Shown: piece after piece, positions 7,998 to 15,301 of the stretch | Numbering within the stretch: position 1 is the first letter of the stretch | Layout of the letters: the number at the start of each line of letters is the position of its first letter | DNA from: JBAXTZ01 sp041666525 | GTDB lineage: Bacteria; Bacillota; Negativicutes; JBAXTZ01 | DNA length: 64,000 nt | Direction of reading: 5' to 3' | Assembly (NCBI GenBank): GCA_041666525.1 | Contig: JBAYGT010000003.1 | Span: 62,001-126,000 of the forward strand | Position numbers and translations under genes: made by a program | The notes under the pieces: generated by a model | What the model was told of the DNA's origin: nothing | Databases searched by the model: none | The model's input: only the letters and a program-made list of their open reading frames with translations

Positions 7998-8816
7998 ATG
8001 TTACGAGCGATGGTTGTTGATGACGAAAAATTGATGTTGGAAGATATTGTTTGGCATCTCAATGATGTGAATTGTATAGTAACAGAATTTACTCGTCCTA
8101 AACAGGCGCTCAGTTGGTTTCGTGTGCATTCTGCCGAAATTGACGTGGTGTTTCTCGACGTTGTTATGCCGGAACTAAACGGGTTTGATGTTGCTGAAGT
8201 TATTCAAAATATTCAACCGGATATTCCGATCGTATTTGTTTCAGGCCATGATAAGTACGCCATTCAGGCTTTTGAGATGGCTGCGCTGGACTATATACTC
8301 AAACCGTTAACCTGCGAGCGAACCGAAAAGGCGTTGCAACGAATACATTCAATGCTTGCGCACAATAAACGTAGTGAAAATAAAGCAGCTGTTGCGCTTT
8401 CCAAGTTGGAGCGGAATGAGTTGTGGGAAAAGAAACGTTTGCGTTCGATTCTGCTCAAACAGCTATCCGGGGAGCATAACGACGAACTGTTGCTTTATAA
8501 AAACGGTAATTGGAGATGGGTTAAGAAGAATGCGTTGATTGCGTTTAGAAAAGGAAAAACGGAAAAATACGTTCAGGTAATGACTGCGGATAATTATTGT
8601 GAAACTATGGAAACGTTTACAGATTTTTCGTTGAATTTTGAACCGGAAGACTGGATAGTTTGTTACCGCGCCGTTCATGTGAAAATATCCGCAATTGAAA
8701 AAATGGCAAAAAATAACGATGGCGAGATCATTTTGCAGATGAAAAATTCCCGACACGAAATACCGGTCAGCCGAAATTATCTGGATCAAGTTATTGTAGC
8801 GCTAAACCGGCGTTGA
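7998..8816 (+). CDS. LytTR-family response regulator
   Basis: This 272-residue protein has an N-terminal receiver domain: acidic pair VVDDEK, phospho-acceptor Asp in VVFLDVVMP near residue 54, Thr/Ser position in VFVSGHD, and Lys in YILKPL. After a charged linker (about 125-160), the C-terminal about 100 residues have the beta-rich pattern of a LytTR DNA-binding domain, including a KYVQV strand, a FSLNFEPEDWIVCYRAVHV segment and a final VSRNYLDQV. It starts with a perfect AGGAGG site overlapping the kinase stop. Direct-repeat elements at 8913 and 12497 are plausible targets (inference). Confidence 0.85.
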   Translation: MLRAMVVDDEKLMLEDIVWHLNDVNCIVTEFTRPKQALSWFRVHSAEIDVVFLDVVMPELNGFDVAEVIQNIQPDIPIVFVSGHDKYAIQAFEMAALDYILKPLTCERTEKALQRIHSMLAHNKRSENKAAVALSKLERNELWEKKRLRSILLKQLSGEHNDELLLYKNGNWRWVKKNALIAFRKGKTEKYVQVMTADNYCETMETFTDFSLNFEPEDWIVCYRAVHVKISAIEKMAKNNDGEIILQMKNSRHEIPVSRNYLDQVIVALNRR

Positions 8817-8845
8817 AAGATATTGTTTAATAAAATTGTTTTGTC

Positions 8846-8880
8846 AGACACAGCGCTATTGGCGGCTGTGTCTTTTTTGT
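8846..8880 (+). terminator. intrinsic terminator after the response regulator
   Basis: A 9-bp perfect stem AGACACAGC / GCTGTGTCT is followed by a T-rich tail (TTTTTTGT). It separates the two-component operon from the downstream sRNA and adhesin region. Confidence 0.85.
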
Positions 8881-8912
8881 ATATCATAATGGGTAATGGT
8901 TTTCGATGAAAA

Positions 8913-8983
8913 TTTTGAATTTCGCGACGAATTTTGTATTTGACCTCGAATGTATTTACGGCAAAAGATTATCATGATAATAT
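8913..8983 (+). promoter_or_regulatory. direct-repeat operator plus promoter (module A)
   Basis: Two direct repeats of TTTTGnATTT start at 8913 and 8932, a 19-base period. They are followed by a -35-like TTTACG (8955-8960), a 17-base spacer and an extended -10 TGA-TAATAT (8975-8983). The whole arrangement recurs without gaps at 12497-12567. By hand count about 35 of the 47 positions from 8913 to 8959 match. The repeats sit directly upstream of the -35, where an activator such as the neighbouring LytTR regulator would bind. Regulator identity is inference. Confidence 0.6.
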
Positions 8984-9044
8984 CTGCTCGAGGACTTGAT
9001 TAGTAGTGTCAGCAAAATGTTCGATCACTTCTGATATAGACTAC

Positions 9045-9066
9045 CTCTCTCTCTCTCTCTCTCTCT
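9045..9066 (+). repeat. (CT)11 dinucleotide microsatellite
   Basis: Eleven uninterrupted CT units occur in an intergenic region, immediately before a terminator hairpin. Dinucleotide tracts of this length are prone to slipped-strand mutation and are known in phase-variable surface genes. This one is outside coding sequence, about 235 bases before the adhesin start. Confidence 0.95.
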
Positions 9067-9071
9067 CCTTT

Positions 9072-9105
9072 GAAAAAAGCCTGGTGTAGTTTCCGGGCTT
9101 TTTTC
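9072..9105 (+). terminator. intrinsic terminator downstream of the CT repeat
   Basis: The stem GAAAAAAGCCnGG / CCnGGCTTTTTTC with one internal mismatch and an eight-base loop carries the T run inside its 3' arm. It lies between promoter module A and the adhesin gene. Confidence 0.8.
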
Positions 9106-9301
9106 ATTTGTATTTATGTTGCAAAATTTTTAGGCGCTATTTATACACTTGGAGGAAAAATTGCATTTCGTTGCAAAAAATGATTTTCACAGTAAAACCT
9201 GCAACCGAGTGCGTAAGTATATGGTCAGATAAGGTTTTGTGCTAAGGTATGTATGGGTAAATTTAAGCTCAAGCAGAGCTGAAAAAAAAGGAGAAGAATT
9301 T

Positions 9302-12300
9302 GTGAAAAACTATCGAAACAGTCTCACGTGGTTGATGTTGGTAGTGTTTCTGTGCGCACAGGTGATTCCTGTAGCGGCAGTTGGTACACAGTATCAGGAT
9401 CCTAATAACACAAGCACGGCAACGTCACCGATCTTTGCTGACAACAGTGGCAGCGCAGCGGGTACTGCTGCCGACCAGTTGTCGAACTACTATTTTAACC
9501 AGTACAAAAATTCCCTCGGTTTTGATTGGTTAAAAACAACCAGTGTTAATTTTAGTGCTTTCAATGGTAATGCACCGCAGTGGAATTTTAATACATTCCA
9601 GCCGTTGACATTGAAAGACAATCTCGACAATTTCCTGTTTGCTCAAGGGCAATATGGAACAATCAACAATACCATAAACGTTGGTTTGGGTTATCGTTCG
9701 ATGAACCAAGATAAATCGTCGATGTATGGTGTTAATCTTTTCTGTGACTGGCAGACAACTGTTCAAGGCGAGAACGGTTACAACCCGAATGGCACCCATA
9801 CTCGCGTGGGTGCTGGTCTGGAGTATTTTTTTGGTAGTATGGAGACTCGCTTAAACGGCTACTACGGCGTATCACCGGATGTACAGATTGGCGATAATGG
9901 ATTAGGTACATCAGTTTGGCAACACGTCGCGCCGGGTGCCGATTTATCAGTTGGCACGGATTTTTCTTTTTGGAATGCGCCATGGTTTAAGCTTACCGCG
10001 ACTGGAAGTTACTATGGACAAACGCAAAACGGTACGATTAACGGTTATAGCGGCAGTCCGTTATACGCGAATATAACTGCGGCTTTGCAAGTAATTCCGC
10101 AACTATCAATTAATGGCGGAGGGACTTTTGGCAATGGCGGGCAGTCGAATGCCAATATTGGTTTTCAGTTTAATTTGCTGGCACCGCCGCAACCGGCGTT
10201 ATTTGTTGCTGATCCGACAATAAATCAGTTAGCAGCAACCGATATCAGCTATAAAATGCTGCAACCGGTACAGCGTAACAACACAATTACGGTGGAACGG
10301 TATACTCAGTTTGCATCCGGCACAATAATTGGAACGGTCACCGGTTTGCCGGATACCGACGGAACAAATCTGACTGCAACTCTTGGTGGTGTTACGGTAA
10401 ACCCGGTTTGGGTTTATCATACAGATATAGGTGGTAATTATCTGACATATACGCTAGCTAACGTTCCGGCGGTCACACAAGAGCTGGTAATTGCGCGCGT
10501 AAACTACACTGCTACACCGATAGCGCAGAACGTAACTGTTCCTAAAGGTGGAATTGCAATTGCTGATGTGACTTTTGCACCTAACGCTGGAATACTCAGC
10601 GGTACAGTTAGTGGAAGCGACATAACAAATGGTTCTGGTATAACGGTGCTTCTCGATAATAATCCGGTGATTGCGAATATCTCCTGGAATGGGTTGGAAT
10701 ATACTGTTATCGGGGTGGCGGCAGGCGAGCACAATGTTGTTGTCGCAAAAGACGGATATGCCGCAACTCCTCCGAATCAAATATTTACAATGCCTGCCGG
10801 TGGAGCGTGCGACGTGGACGATGTGACGCTTGCAGGTCAACCCGGAAGAATTGACGTGTTGGTTACAGGTATTACTGATGGAACATATTTGACCAACACT
10901 ATTGATGATGTTTCGAATACCAATACATCATGGGAACAAACCAGTAGCGGGGTAATGTATCACATAAATCAAGTAGTCGTTGGCACGCATACCTTGAGGG
11001 TGAATCGAAGTGGTTACACCGCTAATCCGTTGTCACAAACGGTGGTAGTAGAAAACGGTCAAGTTGCCCAAGCTACTGTAGGATTTGTATTAAACGGTAG
11101 CATACTGGGTACAATTGACACTTCAAGTACAGGGGTGACGATAAAAATCGACGGTAATACGTGGACAGATATTACCTGGAGTGGAGCTGATCCAAATAAA
11201 ACTTATATGCTAAACAACGTTGCGCCAGAAGTGCCACATACACTAACAATCACGAAGAGCGGTTATAGCGCCGCTCCTGCGACACGAGAAGTTACTGTGG
11301 CTTCCGGCACTACGTCGAATGTTGGTATAACGAATTTTGCACTATACGGTACAATTTCCGGGTCAATCACCGGACTTGCTAGTTCAACCGGAGCGAGTAT
11401 CATGCTCAACGGTGCTGTAGTTCCAACTGCGAATATAACTTGGACCGGGTTGAATTATGTAATAAACAACGTGACGCCTGGCACATATTTAGGCGCGTCC
11501 GGACTTGTAGTGGCCAGAAGTGGCTATACTGCTTCTCCACTTCAACAAACTATTACAGTTTATCCAGGCACAAACACGCCTGCTGCATCAGTAGATTTTT
11601 CGCAGAACGGGCAAATACAGGGAAAGATTACAAATCTTGCCAGCGCAACTGGGGTTAGCGTAACGCTAGATGGTGTTGCAGTCGCAGCTGGGAGTGTAAC
11701 TTGGAACGGGTTGAATTATGTAATTGATAATGTCTCACCTATTCCGCACCAACTCGTAATTGCGAAGAGCGGTTATATTGCCAGCCCTGAGTGGCAGACA
11801 GTTTCAGTGCCTGCTGGTGGTATCGGAAATGCAACAGACGTGGCATTTGTACAAAATGGCGTAGACATTACGGTCAGCGGATTCCAGGCTCCAATACCGG
11901 GCGATGCCAAGGTTGTTATCAGTAAAAATGGCTCAGTGCTTGAAAATGTGCCGGTAACGGCAAACGGTCAGGTAATTAGTCGGAGCTTAAGCAACGGAAC
12001 GTATACGGTTACGGCATTGGCAACAAATTGTGGTGTCATTGTTTCGGAATCAATCGCCAACTTTACTGTGGGAGATTACACGGGACGCGTTAGTGGTAAC
12101 GTTATTTTCTCAGACATCTATGATGTGGCGGTTACGATGACAGATACGGCAGGTAACGATCTGCATCGACTGGAGATTGCCAATACTGCTACCGGAGCAG
12201 TGGTTGTCAGAGATTCGGTTGCAATTGGTACAAGCCTGATCAGAGATTATTGGTTGACGAACGGCAGCTATTCGGCGGTTCTCTATAACAAAGATAATAC

Positions 12301-12364
12301 GGGGTCTACTGCGGTAACATTTACAGTAGCTGGTGCCAATACAGCTATCGCCGTAGGCTGGTAA
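9302..12364 (+). CDS. inverse autotransporter (intimin/invasin-like) with tandem repeats
   Basis: This 1020-residue surface protein has a signal peptide (hydrophobic LTWLMLVVFLCAQVIPVAAV). An inverse-autotransporter beta-barrel covers about residues 55-305: the DWLKTTSVNFSAF start, the NVGLGYR and GVNLFCDW strands, an HTRVGAGLEYFF strand and a final NIGFQFNLL. The passenger is then about six tandem modules of about 83 residues, each with a SGxxTG start, a central ITWxGLNYVINNV-like strand and a KSGYxAxP motif, resembling carboxypeptidase-regulatory or PEGA-type beta-sandwiches. Intimin-type proteins insert the N-terminal barrel in the outer membrane and expose the C-terminus. The GTG at 9302 follows AGGAGAAG; upstream GTG 9239 lacks a site. 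Confidence 0.9.
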   Translation: MKNYRNSLTWLMLVVFLCAQVIPVAAVGTQYQDPNNTSTATSPIFADNSGSAAGTAADQLSNYYFNQYKNSLGFDWLKTTSVNFSAFNGNAPQWNFNTFQPLTLKDNLDNFLFAQGQYGTINNTINVGLGYRSMNQDKSSMYGVNLFCDWQTTVQGENGYNPNGTHTRVGAGLEYFFGSMETRLNGYYGVSPDVQIGDNGLGTSVWQHVAPGADLSVGTDFSFWNAPWFKLTATGSYYGQTQNGTINGYSGSPLYANITAALQVIPQLSINGGGTFGNGGQSNANIGFQFNLLAPPQPALFVADPTINQLAATDISYKMLQPVQRNNTITVERYTQFASGTIIGTVTGLPDTDGTNLTATLGGVTVNPVWVYHTDIGGNYLTYTLANVPAVTQELVIARVNYTATPIAQNVTVPKGGIAIADVTFAPNAGILSGTVSGSDITNGSGITVLLDNNPVIANISWNGLEYTVIGVAAGEHNVVVAKDGYAATPPNQIFTMPAGGACDVDDVTLAGQPGRIDVLVTGITDGTYLTNTIDDVSNTNTSWEQTSSGVMYHINQVVVGTHTLRVNRSGYTANPLSQTVVVENGQVAQATVGFVLNGSILGTIDTSSTGVTIKIDGNTWTDITWSGADPNKTYMLNNVAPEVPHTLTITKSGYSAAPATREVTVASGTTSNVGITNFALYGTISGSITGLASSTGASIMLNGAVVPTANITWTGLNYVINNVTPGTYLGASGLVVARSGYTASPLQQTITVYPGTNTPAASVDFSQNGQIQGKITNLASATGVSVTLDGVAVAAGSVTWNGLNYVIDNVSPIPHQLVIAKSGYIASPEWQTVSVPAGGIGNATDVAFVQNGVDITVSGFQAPIPGDAKVVISKNGSVLENVPVTANGQVISRSLSNGTYTVTALATNCGVIVSESIANFTVGDYTGRVSGNVIFSDIYDVAVTMTDTAGNDLHRLEIANTATGAVVVRDSVAIGTSLIRDYWLTNGSYSAVLYNKDNTGSTAVTFTVAGANTAIAVGW
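10310..11880 (+). repeat. six tandem ~83-residue repeat modules in the adhesin
   Basis: Approximate span of the repeated passenger modules. Units 5 and 6 are closest, sharing segments such as GLNYVI, SGYTASP/SGYIASP and the codon pattern for WxGLNYV. Earlier units are more divergent. Boundaries are by eye. Confidence 0.7.
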
Positions 12365-12413
12365 GTCGATTAAAAGTCGTTTACAAACAGATTAACGGTG
12401 GTTTATAATTTCC

Positions 12414-12445
12414 AGAAGAAGCCCGGCGCTTGCCGGGCTTCTTCT
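12414..12445 (+). terminator. intrinsic terminator after the adhesin gene
   Basis: A perfect 14-bp stem AGAAGAAGCCCGGC / GCCGGGCTTCTTCT has a four-base loop GCTT and a short T-rich tail. Confidence 0.9.
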
Positions 12446-12496
12446 GTTTAGTTTCAGCGGATGATTTATATCACTAAAACAATTTGTATATGATTG

Positions 12497-12567
12497 TTTT
12501 GCATTTCGCGGCGCTTTTTGCATTTGGCGCTCAAAGTATTAACTTAGTTAAGATCATGTGATAGAAT
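12497..12567 (+). promoter_or_regulatory. direct-repeat operator plus promoter (module B)
   Basis: Repeats TTTTGCATTTCGCG and TTTTGCATTTGGCG start at 12497 and 12516, a 19-base period. They are followed by TTAACT (12539-12544), 17 bases and an extended -10 TGA-TAGAAT (12559-12567). The distance from repeats to -10 is identical to module A at 8913. It would drive the 87-residue protein and the two secreted cysteine peptidases downstream. Confidence 0.65.
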
Positions 12568-12646
12568 TAATAATAAGATTGTCCAAATATATTAGCGCCT
12601 TTAAAGTCAATAAGTGCACAGACTTATGTGGCGTCAGGAGAACACT

Positions 12647-12910
12647 ATGGATGTGTTAGCGGTTATCGATGACGAATTTCAGCTGTTGTTGAGTGCAAGC
12701 TATCAGATACCCAATACTCGAAAACGTATTGTGTCTGAAGAAGTTTTGGGAAGATTTGCTGACAATTTATTGGCAAAATTTTTTAAAACAAACGTTGAGT
12801 CCCAACTGATTTTGTGCGAAAAAAACGAAATTATCGCGGCTGCCCAGCACGAAGCTGATTTGATTGTCGCTGCTGTCGGCGCGCAGATATTACTGGATGG
12901 CGATTCATAG
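12647..12910 (+). CDS. small protein of unknown function
   Basis: This encodes 87 residues with no signal peptide and no membrane helix, so it is probably cytoplasmic. It is rich in Ala, Ile, Leu and Glu and looks largely helical. I do not recognise the family. The ATG at 12647 follows TCAGGAG at good spacing; the in-frame ATG at 12614 lacks one. It is the first gene behind operator module B and lies 40 bases before a secreted calpain-like protease gene. A regulatory or chaperone-like partner role is possible but not shown. Confidence 0.65.
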   Translation: MDVLAVIDDEFQLLLSASYQIPNTRKRIVSEEVLGRFADNLLAKFFKTNVESQLILCEKNEIIAAAQHEADLIVAAVGAQILLDGDS

Positions 12911-12950
12911 TAGGTTTACCATTATCGAGAAACTAGTATAAGGAGTTATG

Positions 12951-14120
12951 ATGAAGAAAATATTTGGTAGCATTATCGTAGTAGCTTTTTTGCTGTCAAT
13001 ATTTATTTTTCCGGCGTGGGCTTTCGCCGCCGAAGCCAATAATGATTTTATTAAATCGATACAGGACAACTGGTCGCGTTGGTCAGAATCGGAAAACGCT
13101 GCAGCGCCTACGGCAATCCGGGTTCAACATTTGCTGGATATTATTCCCGATTCATCAAAAGCAACAACTGTAACTGATGCGGTCACTTTGGCGGCGATTA
13201 CCCGCTATTACAGTTTGGAGAAGAAGGGGTTTTCTTCGGACAAGGAGCGTTCCATTAGCCCTAGCGATTTAATTGATAGTTCATCCGGTCAACCGGTACT
13301 TACCGAAACCGGAACAGCTATTGCGCAAAACAGTTTTTGCCAACAAATGTTGCCGGCGCTGCAGTCGCTGGCAACCGCTAATTTTCCATTGTACGCCAAT
13401 GGTCAACCGACGTTTACAAATGTGCAACAAAACAAAGTCGGTGATTGTTTCTTGATATCTGCCATTGGCTATATGGTGAGTCAGAAACCGGAGCTGATAA
13501 CCGGAATTGTCACGGCAACGCCGCTTTCGACGGCAGCCATCGGGCAGGTTCCGTACGAATTTTTTGTAAAATTTCCAAATGGTGCACATAATGGCGGAGC
13601 GCCGTACAAAGTCACATTGTCTTTGGCGGAACTGGCATTTTTTACAAGTCCGGCAACCTTGTCCGACGGAGTTTGGGAGCCTGTTATTCAAAAAGCCACT
13701 GCCGTGTGCTTAAAGAATTATTATGGTAGCAAAGCTAAAATTGACCGGAACGATGTACTATGGAATTTACAACTTAATCATTCCCCGGCAGCTTATATAC
13801 AGGAAATATTCACGGGTTGTTCGACACCGAAAATTTATTATCTTGGCCGAGATTCGGTATCCGGCGACAAAGTTGCCAAATCCATTGTTGAAGCGCTAAA
13901 ACAAAAAAGAATAGTGCAGGCGATGAAAGGCAGCAACAATCCGTCGCCGCAATATCCCGGCGATCATTGGTACGCTATCATTGGTTATGACAAAAGTTTG
14001 GACACCATAAGTATTTGGAATCCTTGGGGCGATAATCATAGTGGCAGGAAAAATGGCGTTTCACAATTAGCAGTGTCAGATTTTGTGAAGGAATTTGAAT
14101 ATCTCGTCATTCAACCCTGA
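12951..14120 (+). CDS. secreted calpain-like (C2 family) cysteine peptidase
   Basis: This encodes 389 residues starting with a signal peptide (Lys-Lys, long hydrophobic stretch, cleavage near AFAAEA). The catalytic region carries the calpain signatures in order: Gln-x-x-x-x-Gly-Asp-Cys with Cys166 in KVGDCFLISAI, His339 in GDHWYAIIGYD, and Asn357 in IWNPWGDN. The Gln before the Cys is the oxyanion-hole residue. No EF-hands or C2-like domains are visible, so it is a minimal bacterial calpain-like peptidase acting outside the cytoplasm. The ATG at 12951 sits five bases after AGGAG; the adjacent ATG at 12948 is too close. It is likely co-transcribed with the NlpC/P60-like gene 46 bases downstream. 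Confidence 0.85.
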   Translation: MKKIFGSIIVVAFLLSIFIFPAWAFAAEANNDFIKSIQDNWSRWSESENAAAPTAIRVQHLLDIIPDSSKATTVTDAVTLAAITRYYSLEKKGFSSDKERSISPSDLIDSSSGQPVLTETGTAIAQNSFCQQMLPALQSLATANFPLYANGQPTFTNVQQNKVGDCFLISAIGYMVSQKPELITGIVTATPLSTAAIGQVPYEFFVKFPNGAHNGGAPYKVTLSLAELAFFTSPATLSDGVWEPVIQKATAVCLKNYYGSKAKIDRNDVLWNLQLNHSPAAYIQEIFTGCSTPKIYYLGRDSVSGDKVAKSIVEALKQKRIVQAMKGSNNPSPQYPGDHWYAIIGYDKSLDTISIWNPWGDNHSGRKNGVSQLAVSDFVKEFEYLVIQP

Positions 14121-14166
14121 TATTGAATTGTTGCTGGATATTTTGAATTGCTAAAAAGAGGACATG

Positions 14167-15033
14167 ATGAATAAAAATTTTTTGTACAGAACTTTTAATG
14201 CGACTATACTAGTTGTAGTAATGTTTATCGGCGTTGTATCTGCTGAAGCTCAGCCAAATTCGACATCGGAGGATAAATATGTTTCGCCGTACTCAATAGA
14301 GTTTACCTACAGCGATGCTGAATTAATCGGCGATATTCTTTCTGGAGAACGTGGCAATCCAAAGCTGGAATCGGACATTCCCTATTCTCAATGGGATTCT
14401 GAGCATGTTCGAAAAAGCTATGGGGCATGGGGACCGACAATGCGCAGCTATCATGAACCTGAAAGTGCTAAAACCGCTACAATTCAATGGAAACAGCAAC
14501 GGTTGATTGCGGTAGCCAGACGGTTTATTGGCTACAAATATCAGCACCATCATATTCCTGATTGGCAACCACCGGAAAATTGGCCGTGGTTGGCAATTAA
14601 AAACAGTTACAATTCTAAAGGTGTAGATTGCAGTAATTTTACGACATTTTACTATTCTCAGGCGCTGGGGATAAGGCTTAACGGCGAAATAGTAACCCAG
14701 TCGAAAACGCAGTCCGCGCCGATAACCGGAACTGACAAAACAATACAACCGATAGTAATAAGTGCTAGTAGTGACTTTGCTGAGCTGACTAGTCAACTGG
14801 AAACAGGGGATTTGTTATATATTCAATCCAGAAATAAGGTTGTGCATGTAATAACCTGGATTGGAAAAATCGGGAAATCGCCTGACAATAATTATCTGGT
14901 AATTGATAGTACCGGAGATGGTCATTTGGACGCTAACCATGTTTCGATACCCGACGGCGTCCATCTGCGGCCGTTTACCAAAGAATCCTGGTATTTTAAG
15001 GGATTTGACCACGCGCTGCGGTTTGTTTATTGA
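14167..15033 (+). CDS. secreted NlpC/P60-like cysteine peptidase
   Basis: This 288-residue protein has a signal peptide ending near SAEAQ. The C-terminal half has NlpC/P60-like features: a GYKYQHHH segment before the domain, the nucleophile in GVDCSNFTTF (Cys155), GDLLYIQ before a catalytic His in VVHVITWIG (His227), and an IDSTGDGH segment. Such enzymes cleave peptidoglycan stem peptides or act as amidases. The N-terminal about 100 residues match nothing I recognise. ATGs at 14164 and 14167 are both possible; the second is better spaced from AGAGG. It follows the calpain-like gene on the same strand. Confidence 0.75.
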   Translation: MNKNFLYRTFNATILVVVMFIGVVSAEAQPNSTSEDKYVSPYSIEFTYSDAELIGDILSGERGNPKLESDIPYSQWDSEHVRKSYGAWGPTMRSYHEPESAKTATIQWKQQRLIAVARRFIGYKYQHHHIPDWQPPENWPWLAIKNSYNSKGVDCSNFTTFYYSQALGIRLNGEIVTQSKTQSAPITGTDKTIQPIVISASSDFAELTSQLETGDLLYIQSRNKVVHVITWIGKIGKSPDNNYLVIDSTGDGHLDANHVSIPDGVHLRPFTKESWYFKGFDHALRFVY

Positions 15034-15301
15034 GGAAATATTGCGAATCATGTCGGCACCAAACTTACAAGCAGGTGCCGCTGATGTTGAAAAAGCGTAA
15101 GGATGATTTGAAGAAGCGAAATGTCGATTAACTCTGTTGCGAATAGTGGTTCGTTTGAAGAAAAATTCCTTGTACGTGGTAGACGTGTGTGCTTTTTGGT
15201 GATGATCCGAAGCTTTTTTGCGCTATTTCAACTTGAATGTGCAGATATTACGCAACTCGATTAACGAGGCTGTTTGTTGTGAAAAACCATGGATTGAATT
15301 T
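15034..15301. other. intergenic region before the peptide cluster
   Basis: These 268 bases lie between the NlpC/P60-like gene and the ABC exporter. I see no convincing terminator, no -35/-10 pair with good spacing and no clear small gene. Base composition changes toward GC-rich just after this region. Confidence 0.5.

Larger units (their letters stand above)
8990..9105 (+). ncRNA. putative small RNA with CU-repeat and intrinsic terminator
   Basis: A transcript from module A would start near 8990 (estimated), contain a (CU)11 tract at 9045-9066 and end at a strong terminator hairpin at 9072-9105. That gives an RNA of about 115 nt. No plausible reading frame with a ribosome binding site lies inside. 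The CU tract would be single-stranded and complementary to GAGAG-type Shine-Dalgarno regions. It could alternatively be an attenuated 5' leader of the adhesin gene that starts at 9302. Supported by promoter, repeat and terminator arrangement only. Confidence 0.45.

Noticed and set aside
9161..9230. Third copy of the direct-repeat operator just before the adhesin
   Set aside because: TTGCATTTCG at 9161 and a weak match 19 bases later exist, but there is no good -35/-10 at the conserved distance.
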